A stretch of 64,000 nucleotides of DNA from Roseiarcus sp963696665 (lineage in GTDB: Bacteria > Pseudomonadota > Alphaproteobacteria > Rhizobiales > Beijerinckiaceae): NCBI GenBank assembly GCA_963696665.1, contig CAVOLE010000024.1, positions 186,001 to 250,000 of the forward strand. The letters run 5' to 3'. Under the pieces are notes generated by a model. The model did no database searches. It worked only from the letters and a program-made list of their open reading frames with translations, and was not told where the DNA came from. The position numbers and the translations under genes are program-made. The stretch's first letter is position 1; each line of letters opens with the position of its first letter. This document shows positions 43,896 to 53,041 of the stretch, piece by piece.

Positions 43896-44921
43896 TCAGG
43901 AATCAGCACACAGCGCCGGCGCGAACGGATCGATGAGAACCTTGCACTGCGTTGTGCGCCGCCGCAGCGCCTCGAACATCGTCGGCGTCGCCTCCAGTCC
44001 AACCGTCTCCGAGATCAGGCTTTGCGGGGAGTATTGCCCCTTTTCGAGCGCGTCGATCGAACGGACAAATTCGCGCATGTCGAAGAAGACGGACATCAGG
44101 ATATTCACCTCCTTCGAGATTGCGCGGAAGGAATCCATGTGGTCGGGCGATGTGCAGAGGCCGAGAACGGCAACCGTTCCGCGCGGCCGGACGAGCGATA
44201 CGCAAAAGTCGATCAGTCCCGGTTTGCCGACGCACTCGAAGACGATGTCCGGGCCGCCCGGGCAACGTTCCTGGAGGCGCCGGTCGAGACCGTCGTCGGA
44301 CAGAAAGAACGCGGTCGCGCCGAGCGTCATGGCGCGCTCCTCCTGAAGCTGGTGGAGATCGGCCATGATGACTTCGCCAGCGCCGAGACGTCGGGCCCAG
44401 AACGCAATGGCGAGGCCGATCGCGCCCGCGCCGACAACCAGCACCCTGTCCCCCGGCTTCATGCCCGATCGCTGTATGCCGTGCAGGGCGACGGCGAGCG
44501 GCTCGGCAAGGGCGCCGTCGGCAGCACTGACGCCAATCGGCAGCTTGCGGCATTGACGTCCCGCGATGGCCGCGTATTGCGCATAGCCTCCACCGATAAG
44601 CTGCATGGAGACGCACCGGGCGGGCTCTCCCCCGCGGCACGCGGCACAATGGCCGCAGCCGCGCAACGGAGCCACGCTGACCTGATCACCGAGTTTGAAA
44701 CCGGCCTCAGAGCCCGCCTCGATCACCTCGCCGGAAATTTCATGGCCGAGGACGTCGCCGGCCGCGGCGCCAAAGACGGGTTCGACCGTCATATGCAGAT
44801 CGCTTCCGCAAATCCCGCAACGGCAGATCTTGAGCACGACTTCGTCGCGCTTCGGCCGGGGGTCCGAGACGTCCGCGACAATGAGAGGTTCCCCAAGGGC
44901 CTGGAAGACGGCGGCTTTCAT
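43896..44921 (-). CDS. Zinc-dependent alcohol dehydrogenase (MDR family)
   Basis: 341 residues from MKAAVFQALGEPLIVADVSD. Catalytic zinc site: Cys38 in CGICGSDLHM and GHEISGEV (His-Glu); structural zinc site: four cysteines in RGCGHCAACRGGEPARC. Coenzyme motif VLVVGAGAIGLAIAFWARRL. It oxidises a secondary alcohol or sugar/amino alcohol with NAD, resembling threonine or sorbitol dehydrogenases. It is the last gene of a leftward operon with a LIV-type importer, an SDR and a cupin. The longer frame from 44996 would overlap livM; the ATG at 44921 fits family starts. Confidence 0.85.
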   Translation of the reverse strand: MKAAVFQALGEPLIVADVSDPRPKRDEVVLKICRCGICGSDLHMTVEPVFGAAAGDVLGHEISGEVIEAGSEAGFKLGDQVSVAPLRGCGHCAACRGGEPARCVSMQLIGGGYAQYAAIAGRQCRKLPIGVSAADGALAEPLAVALHGIQRSGMKPGDRVLVVGAGAIGLAIAFWARRLGAGEVIMADLHQLQEERAMTLGATAFFLSDDGLDRRLQERCPGGPDIVFECVGKPGLIDFCVSLVRPRGTVAVLGLCTSPDHMDSFRAISKEVNILMSVFFDMREFVRSIDALEKGQYSPQSLISETVGLEATPTMFEALRRRTTQCKVLIDPFAPALCADS

Positions 44922-44940
44922 GATAGCCTCGTTTTGCGGA

Positions 44941-45978
44941 TCAATGTGGCGGACGCGCAAGCTTGCGGCCGACAGGAAACCAGGGCGCATCGACAACGCG
45001 GCAGAGAAGTCCCCACACGCCGGCCCGGGCGTAAAGTGCGATCAGCACGGTGACAATTCCGAGGACCACCATATAGGCCGCGCCATACTGCGAGAAGAAA
45101 CGATCCGCGAGGAAATAGATGAGCGCCCCGATGATCGGCCCTTCGATCGATCCGATGCCGCCCACCATCACGATGAAGACGCAGATCGAAGCCCATTGTG
45201 GATTGAACCCCGAGGCGGGCGTGATGCGAAGCTGCGCCATGTAATAGATCGCGCCAGCGAGGCCCGACCCGGCGGCGGCGAGGATGAAGACGACGAAGCG
45301 CAAACGGCGCACGTTCACGCCCTGACTTTCGGCCGCGACCGGATTGTCGCGCATCGCGGTCAGCGCTAGCCCGTAGCGGGAACGGAGGAGCCAGAACAAG
45401 CCACCGACCGTAATCAGCAGCAAGGCGGCGCTGAGCCATATCAGGCCGATGTCTCGCTGATGCGCACTGAATTGCGACATGACCCGCAGCGTCAGTCCGG
45501 CGCCGGCGTTGACGTAGTCGAGATTGGTGGTGACCAGACGCACGGCTTCCGCCACGACCCAGGTGCCGATTGCGAAATACGGCCCGTCGAGACGATGCAG
45601 CAGCGCGTAAGCCGGGACCGCGAGTAGCGCCGGCAACGCCACACTCAGTCCTACCGCAAGAAACGGATTGACGCCGAACTTGAGCGACAGAACGTAGAGT
45701 GCATATCCGCCAGCTCCGATGAAGGCTTGCGGGCCGACCGAGACAAGGCCGGAATACCCCGCGAGCAGGTTCCACATCTGAGCAATCGCGAGATAGCAGG
45801 TCAATTCGACCACGCGTCGCATCGTGCCCGCGTTGGACCACCACGGCATCGTCACGATGACGACGATCGCCAGCATGCCGACCGCAAGCGCGATCCGGCT
45901 CGATAACGTTTGACGTTCGACCCGCACCGGCGCGAGCGGAGCGATTCGAACGCCGGCGTTGAACACAGCCTCCGACAT
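44941..45978 (-). CDS. LIV-type permease LivM-like, second importer
   Basis: 345 residues, roughly nine helices. Hallmarks: YSGLVSVGPQAFIGAGGYAL near 75, GLALTAMRDNPVAAESQGVN near 205 and MVGGIGSIEGPIIGALIYFL near 270. Begins three bases after livH stops. Belongs to a complete importer (two permeases, two ATPases, binding protein) encoded between an SDR and an alcohol dehydrogenase. Confidence 0.88.
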   Translation of the reverse strand: MSEAVFNAGVRIAPLAPVRVERQTLSSRIALAVGMLAIVVIVTMPWWSNAGTMRRVVELTCYLAIAQMWNLLAGYSGLVSVGPQAFIGAGGYALYVLSLKFGVNPFLAVGLSVALPALLAVPAYALLHRLDGPYFAIGTWVVAEAVRLVTTNLDYVNAGAGLTLRVMSQFSAHQRDIGLIWLSAALLLITVGGLFWLLRSRYGLALTAMRDNPVAAESQGVNVRRLRFVVFILAAAGSGLAGAIYYMAQLRITPASGFNPQWASICVFIVMVGGIGSIEGPIIGALIYFLADRFFSQYGAAYMVVLGIVTVLIALYARAGVWGLLCRVVDAPWFPVGRKLARPPH

Positions 45979-45981
45979 GCT

Positions 45982-46839
45982 TCAGGCTCCGCTCAACAGG
46001 CCGCGGGGCCTCAAGGCGAGCACCGCGAGAAAGACGACGTGGCCGGCAAGAACGCCCCAGCCGGGGTCCATGCGAAAACCGACCGCTTGTGCGACGCCGA
46101 GCACCGTCGCGCCGAGGAAGGCGCCCCAGATTGAGCCCAGTCCGCCGATGATCACCGCCTCAAAGGCATAGAGCAGTTGTGCGGGCCCGTCGGCCGGCGA
46201 CACGGTCGATCGCAGGGACTGAAACACCGCCGCGACACCGAGGATGCCGACTGCAACCGCGGTGGCCGCCGCATAGACCGCCTTGGGATTGACGCCGGTG
46301 ATCGTCGCCGCCTCGACATCCGCCGCGGCGGCTCGAAGCGAGCGGCCGAAGGAGGTGAAGCGTAGAAGCGCGTCGAGGCCTCCGGTCAGAAGGATCGCCG
46401 CACCCAGCGCCATGACGGGTAGCACGCCGAGATAGAGTCCGCCAAGCCGGATCGACGCGGCCTCGATCCCGCCGCCCGGCATCGAGCGCGTGTCTGCCGA
46501 CCAGACTTCCAGCATGAAATTCTGCAGCGCGATCGACAGCCCGAAGGTCGCTATCAGAGAAGGGAGTGGGTCGTCGCCGAGCACGCCATTGAGGATGGTC
46601 CGCTGCAAAATCCAGCCCATCGCGGCCGCGATTGGAACCAGCAGGAACATCACCGTGAACGGCCCCAAGCCGAACTTAGCGGCAAGCGAAATGCCGATCA
46701 GAGCAAGCAGAATGATGATGTCGCCATGGGCGATATTGACGATCCGCATCACCCCGAACATCAGCGCCATGCCGAGCGCATATTGAGCGTAGGCGCCGCC
46801 GAGCAGCACCCCCTGAATGACCGCGTCAAGCCACTGCAT
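45982..46839 (-). CDS. LIV-type permease LivH-like, second importer
   Basis: 285 residues, about eight helices, with the LivH signature GVMRIVNIAHGDIIILLALI at ~30-50 and FEAVIIGGLGSIWGAFLGAT near 230. Its start overlaps the livF stop by 14 bases. Sequence is clearly distinct from the LivH-like permease at 31608, so the two importers are not recent duplicates. Confidence 0.88.
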   Translation of the reverse strand: MQWLDAVIQGVLLGGAYAQYALGMALMFGVMRIVNIAHGDIIILLALIGISLAAKFGLGPFTVMFLLVPIAAAMGWILQRTILNGVLGDDPLPSLIATFGLSIALQNFMLEVWSADTRSMPGGGIEAASIRLGGLYLGVLPVMALGAAILLTGGLDALLRFTSFGRSLRAAAADVEAATITGVNPKAVYAAATAVAVGILGVAAVFQSLRSTVSPADGPAQLLYAFEAVIIGGLGSIWGAFLGATVLGVAQAVGFRMDPGWGVLAGHVVFLAVLALRPRGLLSGA

Positions 46840-47572
46840 GGCGCACCCCGAAATAGGCTTCGGCGACCTCGTCGTGCTTTATGGCGTCGGATCGGCCGGT
46901 GAGCGTGATCCGTCCTTCCAGCATGCAATAGAGTTGGTTGGACGCCCTCCGCGCCAGAGCGACGTCCTGTTCGACCAACACCAGCGCCGCGCCCGCTGCT
47001 GCGATCGAGGGAATCGAATCGTAGATGTCCTTGATGACCTTGGGCGCGAGGCCCAGAGAGATCTCGTCGCAGAGCAAAATGCGAGGCTGTGTCAGGAGCG
47101 CGCGGCCAATCGCCACCATCTGTTGCTGGCCGCCGGACAGAGATTCGACCGCCGCGCGGCGTCGTTCGCGGAGCACCGGAAAAAGCTCATAAACGGAATC
47201 GAGTGTCCAGACCCGATCGCTCTTGCGCTCTCGCGCGCCGACATGATCGACGGCGACCTTGAGATTGTCCTCGACGCTCATGCCCGCGAAAAGCCGTCTG
47301 CCCTCGGGCACCATCGCGATCCCGCGACGAACGAGCTCGAAGGCGGGGTCACCGCCGATCGCCTCGCCGTCGAAGCGGACCATCTCGCCGCCGACAGGAA
47401 GCAGGCCGATGATCGCCTTGAGCAGCGTTGACTTGCCGGCCCCGTTGGCGCCGATCAGCGCCACGATCTCGCCCGCGTGAATCTCGAAATCCACCGAATG
47501 AAGCGCCTGGAAGTCGCCGTATCCGGCGGCGAGTTCGTGCGTCGACAGGAGCGGACGCGTTTCGTCCGTCAT
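46826..47572 (-). CDS. LIV-type ATPase LivF-like, second importer
   Basis: 248 residues. Walker A LIGANGAGKSTLLKAIIGLL, GIAMVPEGRRLFAGMSVEDN, signature LSGGQQQMVAIGRALLTQPR, Walker B ILLCDEISLGLAP. Coupled by a four-base overlap to livG upstream. All motifs intact. Confidence 0.9.
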   Translation of the reverse strand: MTDETRPLLSTHELAAGYGDFQALHSVDFEIHAGEIVALIGANGAGKSTLLKAIIGLLPVGGEMVRFDGEAIGGDPAFELVRRGIAMVPEGRRLFAGMSVEDNLKVAVDHVGARERKSDRVWTLDSVYELFPVLRERRRAAVESLSGGQQQMVAIGRALLTQPRILLCDEISLGLAPKVIKDIYDSIPSIAAAGAALVLVEQDVALARRASNQLYCMLEGRITLTGRSDAIKHDEVAEAYFGVRHAVA

Positions 47573-48297
47573 GCCTCGACTTCCATATAGACGCGCCGGA
47601 CTTCAGGGTCGGCGAGGACCGCCTGCGGAAGGCCCTCGGCGATCTTCTCGCCGAAGTTCAGGACGAGGATGCGGTCGGCGACGGCCAGAATGGCGTTGAG
47701 GACATGTTCGATCCAGACGATTGTCACGCCGCGCTCGCGAATCCGCCGCACCAAATTGACGAGGAGCCGGGATTTTTCCTCCGTGAGACCGCCGGCGATC
47801 TCGTCCAGCAACAACACCTTCGGGTTGCTCGCCAGTGCGCGAGCGAGCTCAAGCCGCTTGCGGTCGAGCAACGTCAGTTTGCCGGCAGGCCGGTTCGCTT
47901 CGTCGGCCAGACCGCAATCCTCAAGAATTGCGTTGCACTGCCCGTAGGCTTCCCGGGTCGAGCGACGCGCGCCGAACATCGCCGAGACGAGCAGGTTCTC
48001 GAACGTGCTCATCGCGCCGTAAGGCTTCGGGATTTGATAGGTTCGCCCGATTCCCCTCCGGCACCGCTTGTGCGGCGGCTCGCTTTGCAAGGCTTCGCCT
48101 GCGAAACTGAGCACGCCTGCATCAAGCGTCGCATCGCCGCTGATCATGTTGAACAACGTCGTCTTTCCCGCCCCGTTGGGCCCGAGGACACCGAACACCT
48201 CTCCGGGAAAGACGGCGAAGTCGACTTCGCGGAGAACACGCAGCGCGCCGTAGGATTTCGACACGCCGCGACCGCTCAAGATCGGATCCGCGGCCAT
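47569..48297 (-). CDS. LIV-type ATPase LivG-like, second importer
   Basis: 242 residues. Walker A VLGPNGAGKTTLFNMISGDA, the LivG-type RGIGRTYQIPKPYGAMSTFE, LTLLDRKRLELARALASNPK in the signature position and Walker B VLLLDEIAGGLTEE. It follows the binding protein gene by 18 bases. Confidence 0.9.
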   Translation of the reverse strand: MAADPILSGRGVSKSYGALRVLREVDFAVFPGEVFGVLGPNGAGKTTLFNMISGDATLDAGVLSFAGEALQSEPPHKRCRRGIGRTYQIPKPYGAMSTFENLLVSAMFGARRSTREAYGQCNAILEDCGLADEANRPAGKLTLLDRKRLELARALASNPKVLLLDEIAGGLTEEKSRLLVNLVRRIRERGVTIVWIEHVLNAILAVADRILVLNFGEKIAEGLPQAVLADPEVRRVYMEVEA

Positions 48298-48315
48298 GGC
48301 GACCGATTCCGTCCA

Positions 48316-49611
48316 TCAGCCCCAGGCCAGAGGCTTCAACTTCGCCTCAGGCCGGATGAGTTTGCTCGCACTGTTGTCGACGATCTTGAGGTCGAACGGC
48401 CATTTCTCCCCCTTGACCCACTGGCCGCCCAGCACCGGCGTCTTGCAGACGTTCGGATGGGGAACGCCGGTGAACTTGATCGGGCCAACGAGCGTGCCCA
48501 GATCGATCGCTTTCAGCGAATTGCGGAGCGATGCGCGGTCGACCGGGTTCTTGGCGCGCTTGAGCGTGTCGATGACGACTTCCCAGAGGGCGTGTGAATA
48601 GCCGAGCGGCTGGGTCCACTGCTTCTTCTGCGAGCCTTCCCACGCGTCTGCGATCTCGCGGCTCGTCTCTCCGGTGAGGGACGACTTGAAGGGGAAGGCG
48701 GGTGTCCACCAGACTTCCGAGCTCATGCCCTCGCCAAGCTTGCCCATCGCCTCGATGCCGGAGGGGAAGAGCAGCGCCGCCGCGACCGTGACGACTTTCG
48801 GGTGAAAACCCTGCTGGCTCGCCTGGGTGACGAAGGTCTTGAGGTCGGAGACGTAGCTGATGCCGCCAATGATGTCGCAATTCTCGGCCTTGTACATCGA
48901 GATCTGGGCGGAGAAATCGTTGGTGCGCGGCTGGAACATGCTCGGGACGACCGTCGTAAACCCCGCCTTTCTGACCGCGGGCGGCAGCCCATAGCTGTCG
49001 TTGCCCCAGGTCTCGCCGTCCGCGTTGCGCGGAAACAGCATGCCGACCTTCTTGTTGGTTTCGATCGTCTCCCACAGGCCGACATAGGTCGCGAGCACGT
49101 CCTCGAGGCCCCAGAAGAAGTGATAGGTCCATTCGAACGGCTTCTTGTCACCTCCGCGCGGCATGACGACAGCCTGCCAGGGGGCGCCGGACGAGACGGC
49201 GGGGACGCCGTTGAGCTCACATTGGTCCGAAGCCGAATTGATGATGTCGGTCGTCGAAGCCGGAATCATGAAGTGGACGTTCTCGTTTAGGATAAGGTCG
49301 CCCGCGAGTTCAGACGCCTTATTGGGATCCGATTGCGCGTCGCGGTCGAACACTTTTACCTGATAGGTCTTGCCGCCGATCTCGAGACCGTCGGCGAACC
49401 GCTTGCGCATTTGCGCAAGAGTGTAGGAATCCGTCTCTCCGAACAGGCCAAGCGGCCCGGTGAGCGGGCTGATGAAGCCGATCTTGATCGTTTCGTCGCC
49501 GGCGGCGCGGATGATCCCCGGCATAGCGAGAGCGCCGCCAATGGCCGCCGCGCCGCGAAGCGCCGCGCGACGGGTCAATCCGGATGTGTGAGTGCTTTTC
49601 TTTCTCATCAT
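48316..49611 (-). CDS. LIV-type ABC substrate-binding protein, Tat-exported
   Basis: 431 residues. The N-terminus KKSTHTSGLTRRAALRGAAA carries a twin-arginine motif, so it is probably exported folded. The mature type I binding fold starts IKIGFISPLTGPLGLFGETD. LIV-type proteins of this sort bind amino acids, amides, urea or aromatic acids. Encoded between the SDR and livG, it is the binding component of the second importer. The ligand cannot be inferred; the cupin and SDR in the same operon point to an aromatic or keto compound. Confidence 0.87.
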   Translation of the reverse strand: MMRKKSTHTSGLTRRAALRGAAAIGGALAMPGIIRAAGDETIKIGFISPLTGPLGLFGETDSYTLAQMRKRFADGLEIGGKTYQVKVFDRDAQSDPNKASELAGDLILNENVHFMIPASTTDIINSASDQCELNGVPAVSSGAPWQAVVMPRGGDKKPFEWTYHFFWGLEDVLATYVGLWETIETNKKVGMLFPRNADGETWGNDSYGLPPAVRKAGFTTVVPSMFQPRTNDFSAQISMYKAENCDIIGGISYVSDLKTFVTQASQQGFHPKVVTVAAALLFPSGIEAMGKLGEGMSSEVWWTPAFPFKSSLTGETSREIADAWEGSQKKQWTQPLGYSHALWEVVIDTLKRAKNPVDRASLRNSLKAIDLGTLVGPIKFTGVPHPNVCKTPVLGGQWVKGEKWPFDLKIVDNSASKLIRPEAKLKPLAWG

Positions 49612-49693
49612 CGCCTCCCTTTGCGATCTGCTGCCTCGGCAGATCTCTCGTTGCCCCCGGCGTTATGGCCGTTGGCTGGTCTTGCCTGTTCGA

Positions 49694-50512
49694 TCAGTCC
49701 AGCGGCCGGAGATGCAGTCCGCCGTCGATCACCATTTGCGCGCCGGTCACATAGGCCGACGCGGGTGACGCGAGAAACAGCGCCAGCCCCTTGATCTCGG
49801 ACGTGTCCGCGACACGGTGAAGGACCGACATGTCTTCGAACGCTTTACGATCTTCCTTGTTGGCCATGCGCCCGCCCGCGATGTTGGTGATGAACGGGCC
49901 GGGCGCGATGGCGTTGACGAGAATGTTGTAACGTCCGAGTTCCATCGCGGCCTGACGGACGAGATGCGTGACGCCCGCCTTGGCCGGCATGTAAGGAGTG
50001 CCGACAGTCGGTTCGTTGTAGAGCGACGCAATCGACGAGGTCGCAATGATCCGCCCGCCGCCGTTGCGTTTCATATGCTTGGCGGCGAGCTTGATCGTAT
50101 TGAACACGCTGGTCAGATTGGTGGCGATCACCAAATCCCAGTGATGGTCGTCGAGATTGTCGATCGAGCCGGCGGGATTGCGCTCCCGCTCCGGCGTCAG
50201 AAAACCCGGGCCTGCGTCGATGCCGGCGTTCGCGAAGACGATATCGATCTGCCCGTTGCGCTCAGCCACCAGATCGAAAGCCTTCGCCATGCCCGCCCGA
50301 TCAGTGACGTCGACGATCTGCCCCCAAACATCGGCGCCGGCGGCCGTCAAGGCTTGAACCGTGTCGTCGATCTTTTTCTGATCGAGATCGAAGATGCAGA
50401 CCTTCGCGCCGTTCTCGGCCAGCACTTCGACATAGGCGCGGCCGAGACCGCTGGCGCCGCCGGTCACAATGGCGGACTTGCCAGCGACATCGAACATTTC
50501 CTGCAGGGACAA
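49694..50512 (-). CDS. Short-chain dehydrogenase/reductase 3
   Basis: 272-residue classical SDR with TGGASGLGRAYVEVLAENGA, FANAGIDAG, catalytic Tyr-Lys in TVGTPYMPAKAGVTHLVRQA and NAIAPGPFITNIAGGRMANK. Cytoplasmic NAD(P)-dependent oxidoreductase. Second gene of the leftward operon, 36 bases after the cupin and 82 bases before the binding protein gene. Confidence 0.86.
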   Translation of the reverse strand: MSLQEMFDVAGKSAIVTGGASGLGRAYVEVLAENGAKVCIFDLDQKKIDDTVQALTAAGADVWGQIVDVTDRAGMAKAFDLVAERNGQIDIVFANAGIDAGPGFLTPERERNPAGSIDNLDDHHWDLVIATNLTSVFNTIKLAAKHMKRNGGGRIIATSSIASLYNEPTVGTPYMPAKAGVTHLVRQAAMELGRYNILVNAIAPGPFITNIAGGRMANKEDRKAFEDMSVLHRVADTSEIKGLALFLASPASAYVTGAQMVIDGGLHLRPLD

Positions 50513-50548
50513 TTTCAGCTCCGCATCAATCGCTGCGCGCAGCGCGCT

Positions 50549-51064
50549 TCAGATGAACATCTCCTGATTGATCTTGAGGCCGTTGGCCTCACAGTATTTC
50601 GTGTAATGGTCGATGAACCAGAACACGTCGGCGGTGAAATCGTATTTGCCGGAATCGTTGTAAAATTCGATCGGTCCATTAATCCAGAACAGCGCCTTCA
50701 TTCCGTTCGGGTCGTCGGAGTAGAGCGTATGGGCGGAGCCGGGAAGTTCATAAACAAAATCGCCCGGACGAGCCGTCCACGGATATTCGTAATAGGCCCA
50801 TGAGCCTTCCAGGGTGATCGCAGAGACGACGCCGCGATGTTTGTGCGTGCCGATCCGCCCGCCGCCTTTGACCCAGAGGATATTGGCGACCGAATTCGTC
50901 CGGACGTCGAAGCAGAAATGCTTGATCGCCGCCGCATCGCCGAAAGGAACCCACGGGCTCGATTGGTCGTCGCCAGCGATATAACCGCCCTCGCGCGAAT
51001 ATTTGCGGATCGCGGCCTCGTAGGCCTCTTCCGGAAGCTTGACGATTTTCGGCTGTTCGTTCAT
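50549..51064 (-). CDS. Cupin dioxygenase-like protein (2,4'-dihydroxyacetophenone dioxygenase type)
   Basis: 171 residues, single cupin barrel. Metal ligands appear in GTHKHRGVVSAITLEGSWAY (His-x-His and Glu) and GSAHTLY (His). The overall pattern, with NILWVKGGGRIGTHKHRG and FWFIDHYTKYCEANGL, resembles cupins that cleave the C-C bond of 2,4'-dihydroxyacetophenone or similar diketone/ketone substrates. It is the first gene of an operon with an SDR, an importer and an alcohol dehydrogenase, and lies opposite a XylR-like regulator, which supports an aromatic or beta-diketone substrate. The precise reaction is unproven. Confidence 0.68.
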   Translation of the reverse strand: MNEQPKIVKLPEEAYEAAIRKYSREGGYIAGDDQSSPWVPFGDAAAIKHFCFDVRTNSVANILWVKGGGRIGTHKHRGVVSAITLEGSWAYYEYPWTARPGDFVYELPGSAHTLYSDDPNGMKALFWINGPIEFYNDSGKYDFTADVFWFIDHYTKYCEANGLKINQEMFI

Positions 51065-51275
51065 CGGCGCACTCCTCCCAGGTCGCTCGCTTCCGAGCTC
51101 CTTGTTAATGCCGATTACGCTACGAGCCGCGAAAAAAGAGTGTCAAATGTTTTCTTTAAATCCGCCTCAAAACGAAGGCGAAATGAGACATCCTATTCAA
51201 ATTACGTGGGTTTATGGAATGGATCCCTGTTGGGCGAATCGGTTCTTACGGAACAGCCCGCTGTTGATTTGACGA

Positions 51276-51307
51276 TTTGATCAAACTCTGTTGATGTTTT
51301 GATCAAA
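51276..51307. promoter_or_regulatory. Paired TTTGATCAAA upstream activator sites
   Basis: Two perfect ten-base palindromes, 51276-51285 and 51298-51307, centres 22 bases apart (two helical turns). They resemble the TTGATCAA core of XylR/DmpR binding sites and lie between the cupin operon and the XylR-like gene. I could not find a convincing -24/-12 promoter; TTGACA on the minus strand near 51145 may be a sigma-70 -35 element. Confidence 0.6.
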
Positions 51308-51330
51308 CGACAAGCCTTGGCGCGGGACGG

Positions 51331-52968
51331 ATGCGGATCAACGACGGTCAGGAGGCTTTGCTCGACCGCGGCGGCCATCCGACGCTGCGCGAATTGTTCC
51401 GCCAGCTTGTGTTCAGTCCCGGAAGCGGAACCATCCACCTCAACAAGGAACGGTTGATCCTGCAGCGCGCCAATCACGCGAGCAGGCTACGGGAGCAATT
51501 GGTCGAGCGCTACGGCCGTGACGAGGCGTTCATGATCTTGACCCGCCTCGGCTTCGTCGCCGGTCTGGAGGACGCCGATTTTGTCCGCCATTCTTGGCCG
51601 GCGCTCGATCCCGGCGATGTCTTCACGGCCGGGACGCGCCTTCACATGCTTTGTGGATGTGTCCGCCTGAGGACAGTGCATAACGATTTCGACCTTCGAA
51701 AGGGGCGGTTTTCGGGCGAATTCATCTGGCAGGGCAGCGTCGAAGCCGTCGAATATCGCCGTGGTCACGGCCCGTCCGACGAGGCCGTATGTTGGTCTCA
51801 GGTCGGCTACGCCTCTGGCTACGCCACCCGCTGCTTCGGTAAGCTGATCGTCTACAAGGAGGTCGAATGTCTCGGCTGCGGACGCGATGCGTGCCGGGTC
51901 GTCGGCAAGCCGGCGGAATCGTGGGGAGAGGACGACGCGTTGATTCGGCTCTACCGTCAGGACGTTGTTCCTGGCGAAGCGGACGGCGCACGGAGCGGCG
52001 ACCGCCCTTCGCCGCCCGACGAAGCCGACGCTCTCTCGCGGCTCCTGCTCGCCCCGGTGCGTTCGAGGCTCGAGCAGATTGCGCGCTTCGACGCGCCGCT
52101 TTTCATTTTGGGCGAACCCGGAACCGGAAAACGTGCCGCAGCCCGCGCCTGGAGCGATGCCCGCTTCGGGACTGACGGAGTGCTGGATATCTTGTCGTGT
52201 GACGCGATTGGACCCGAAGCGCTTGACGCGGCGTTCGACAGGCCGATAGCCCGAACGCGCGGCCGGGCGCCCAAGCGGTCGCAAAGACGGATCGTCCTGA
52301 CCGACATCGATCTCCTGGCAGCGCCCCTTCAGCGACGGCTCGCGCGCCGGCTCGACGACGGCGACACCCGAATCGCCGTGACGACTCGGCTGGGGCTATT
52401 CGAGATCTCGAATTCCGCGGATTTTGATAAGACCTTGCTTCATCGGCTTCTCGTCGCGCCGGTCGTCACGCCGCCCCTCCGGTCGCGGCGGCAGGACATT
52501 CCTGCATTCGCGGACGCGCTGATGGCGGTCACCGCTCGCCGCCATGGCGTGAAGAAGCCAGCGTTCACCGCCGCAGCGCTTCAGGCGATCTCGGCGCTCG
52601 AGCTGCGCGGCAACCTTACGGAACTTAGCGCGCTCGTCTTTGCCGCGCTGATAGCCGCCTCACCTGGTGGCGAGATCGGAGATGATCTCGTTCACCATGT
52701 TTGGGCTCCGTTCGCCGACCGGCATTCCCAGCAAACGCCGGCCACAAGCCGTGCGGCAGGCGCACTGGAAAGCATCGCGTCCGGCGCACTTTCCCTGGAG
52801 CGCCTGAATGACGAGGTCTGCCGCAAGGCGGTCGAGCGCTGCGGCGGAAATGTCTCTGCCGCGGCTCGCATGCTGAACGTGACCCGCCCGCAATTGGCTT
52901 ATCGCTTGAAGCGACGGCGGCTTGATCGATTTGAAGTTGCGCCTCTTCCCGGTCGCAGATCGGGCTAA
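51331..52968 (+). CDS. XylR/DmpR-like regulator with atypical AAA domain
   Basis: 545 residues. Residues ~20-125 form a XylR_N sensory domain (RLGFVAGLEDADFVRHSWPA), ~130-200 a V4R domain with cysteines in VECLGCGRDACRVVGKPAES. The central region starts LFILGEPGTGKRAAARAWSD (modified Walker A) and has RRIVLTDIDLLAAPLQRRLA in the Walker B/sensor area, but no GAFTGA loop is visible between them. The C-terminus is a Fis-type helix-turn-helix (NVSAAARMLNVTRPQLAYRL). It probably senses an aromatic effector and controls the divergent cupin operon. Without GAFTGA it may not work through sigma-54. Confidence 0.8.
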   Translation: MRINDGQEALLDRGGHPTLRELFRQLVFSPGSGTIHLNKERLILQRANHASRLREQLVERYGRDEAFMILTRLGFVAGLEDADFVRHSWPALDPGDVFTAGTRLHMLCGCVRLRTVHNDFDLRKGRFSGEFIWQGSVEAVEYRRGHGPSDEAVCWSQVGYASGYATRCFGKLIVYKEVECLGCGRDACRVVGKPAESWGEDDALIRLYRQDVVPGEADGARSGDRPSPPDEADALSRLLLAPVRSRLEQIARFDAPLFILGEPGTGKRAAARAWSDARFGTDGVLDILSCDAIGPEALDAAFDRPIARTRGRAPKRSQRRIVLTDIDLLAAPLQRRLARRLDDGDTRIAVTTRLGLFEISNSADFDKTLLHRLLVAPVVTPPLRSRRQDIPAFADALMAVTARRHGVKKPAFTAAALQAISALELRGNLTELSALVFAALIAASPGGEIGDDLVHHVWAPFADRHSQQTPATSRAAGALESIASGALSLERLNDEVCRKAVERCGGNVSAAARMLNVTRPQLAYRLKRRRLDRFEVAPLPGRRSG

Positions 52969-53041
52969 GTTCACGATAGCCCACTTTCGCGCTCGGGTCG
53001 TTAATTGCTCCCGCTCGGAGGCCTGAGGGTCAACCCTCTAG

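Noticed and set aside
51065..51330. Sigma-54 promoter for the cupin operon
   Set aside because: No sequence close to TGGCAC-N5-TTGC found on the minus strand; TTGACACTC-N-TTTTC deviates in the essential GG and GC.
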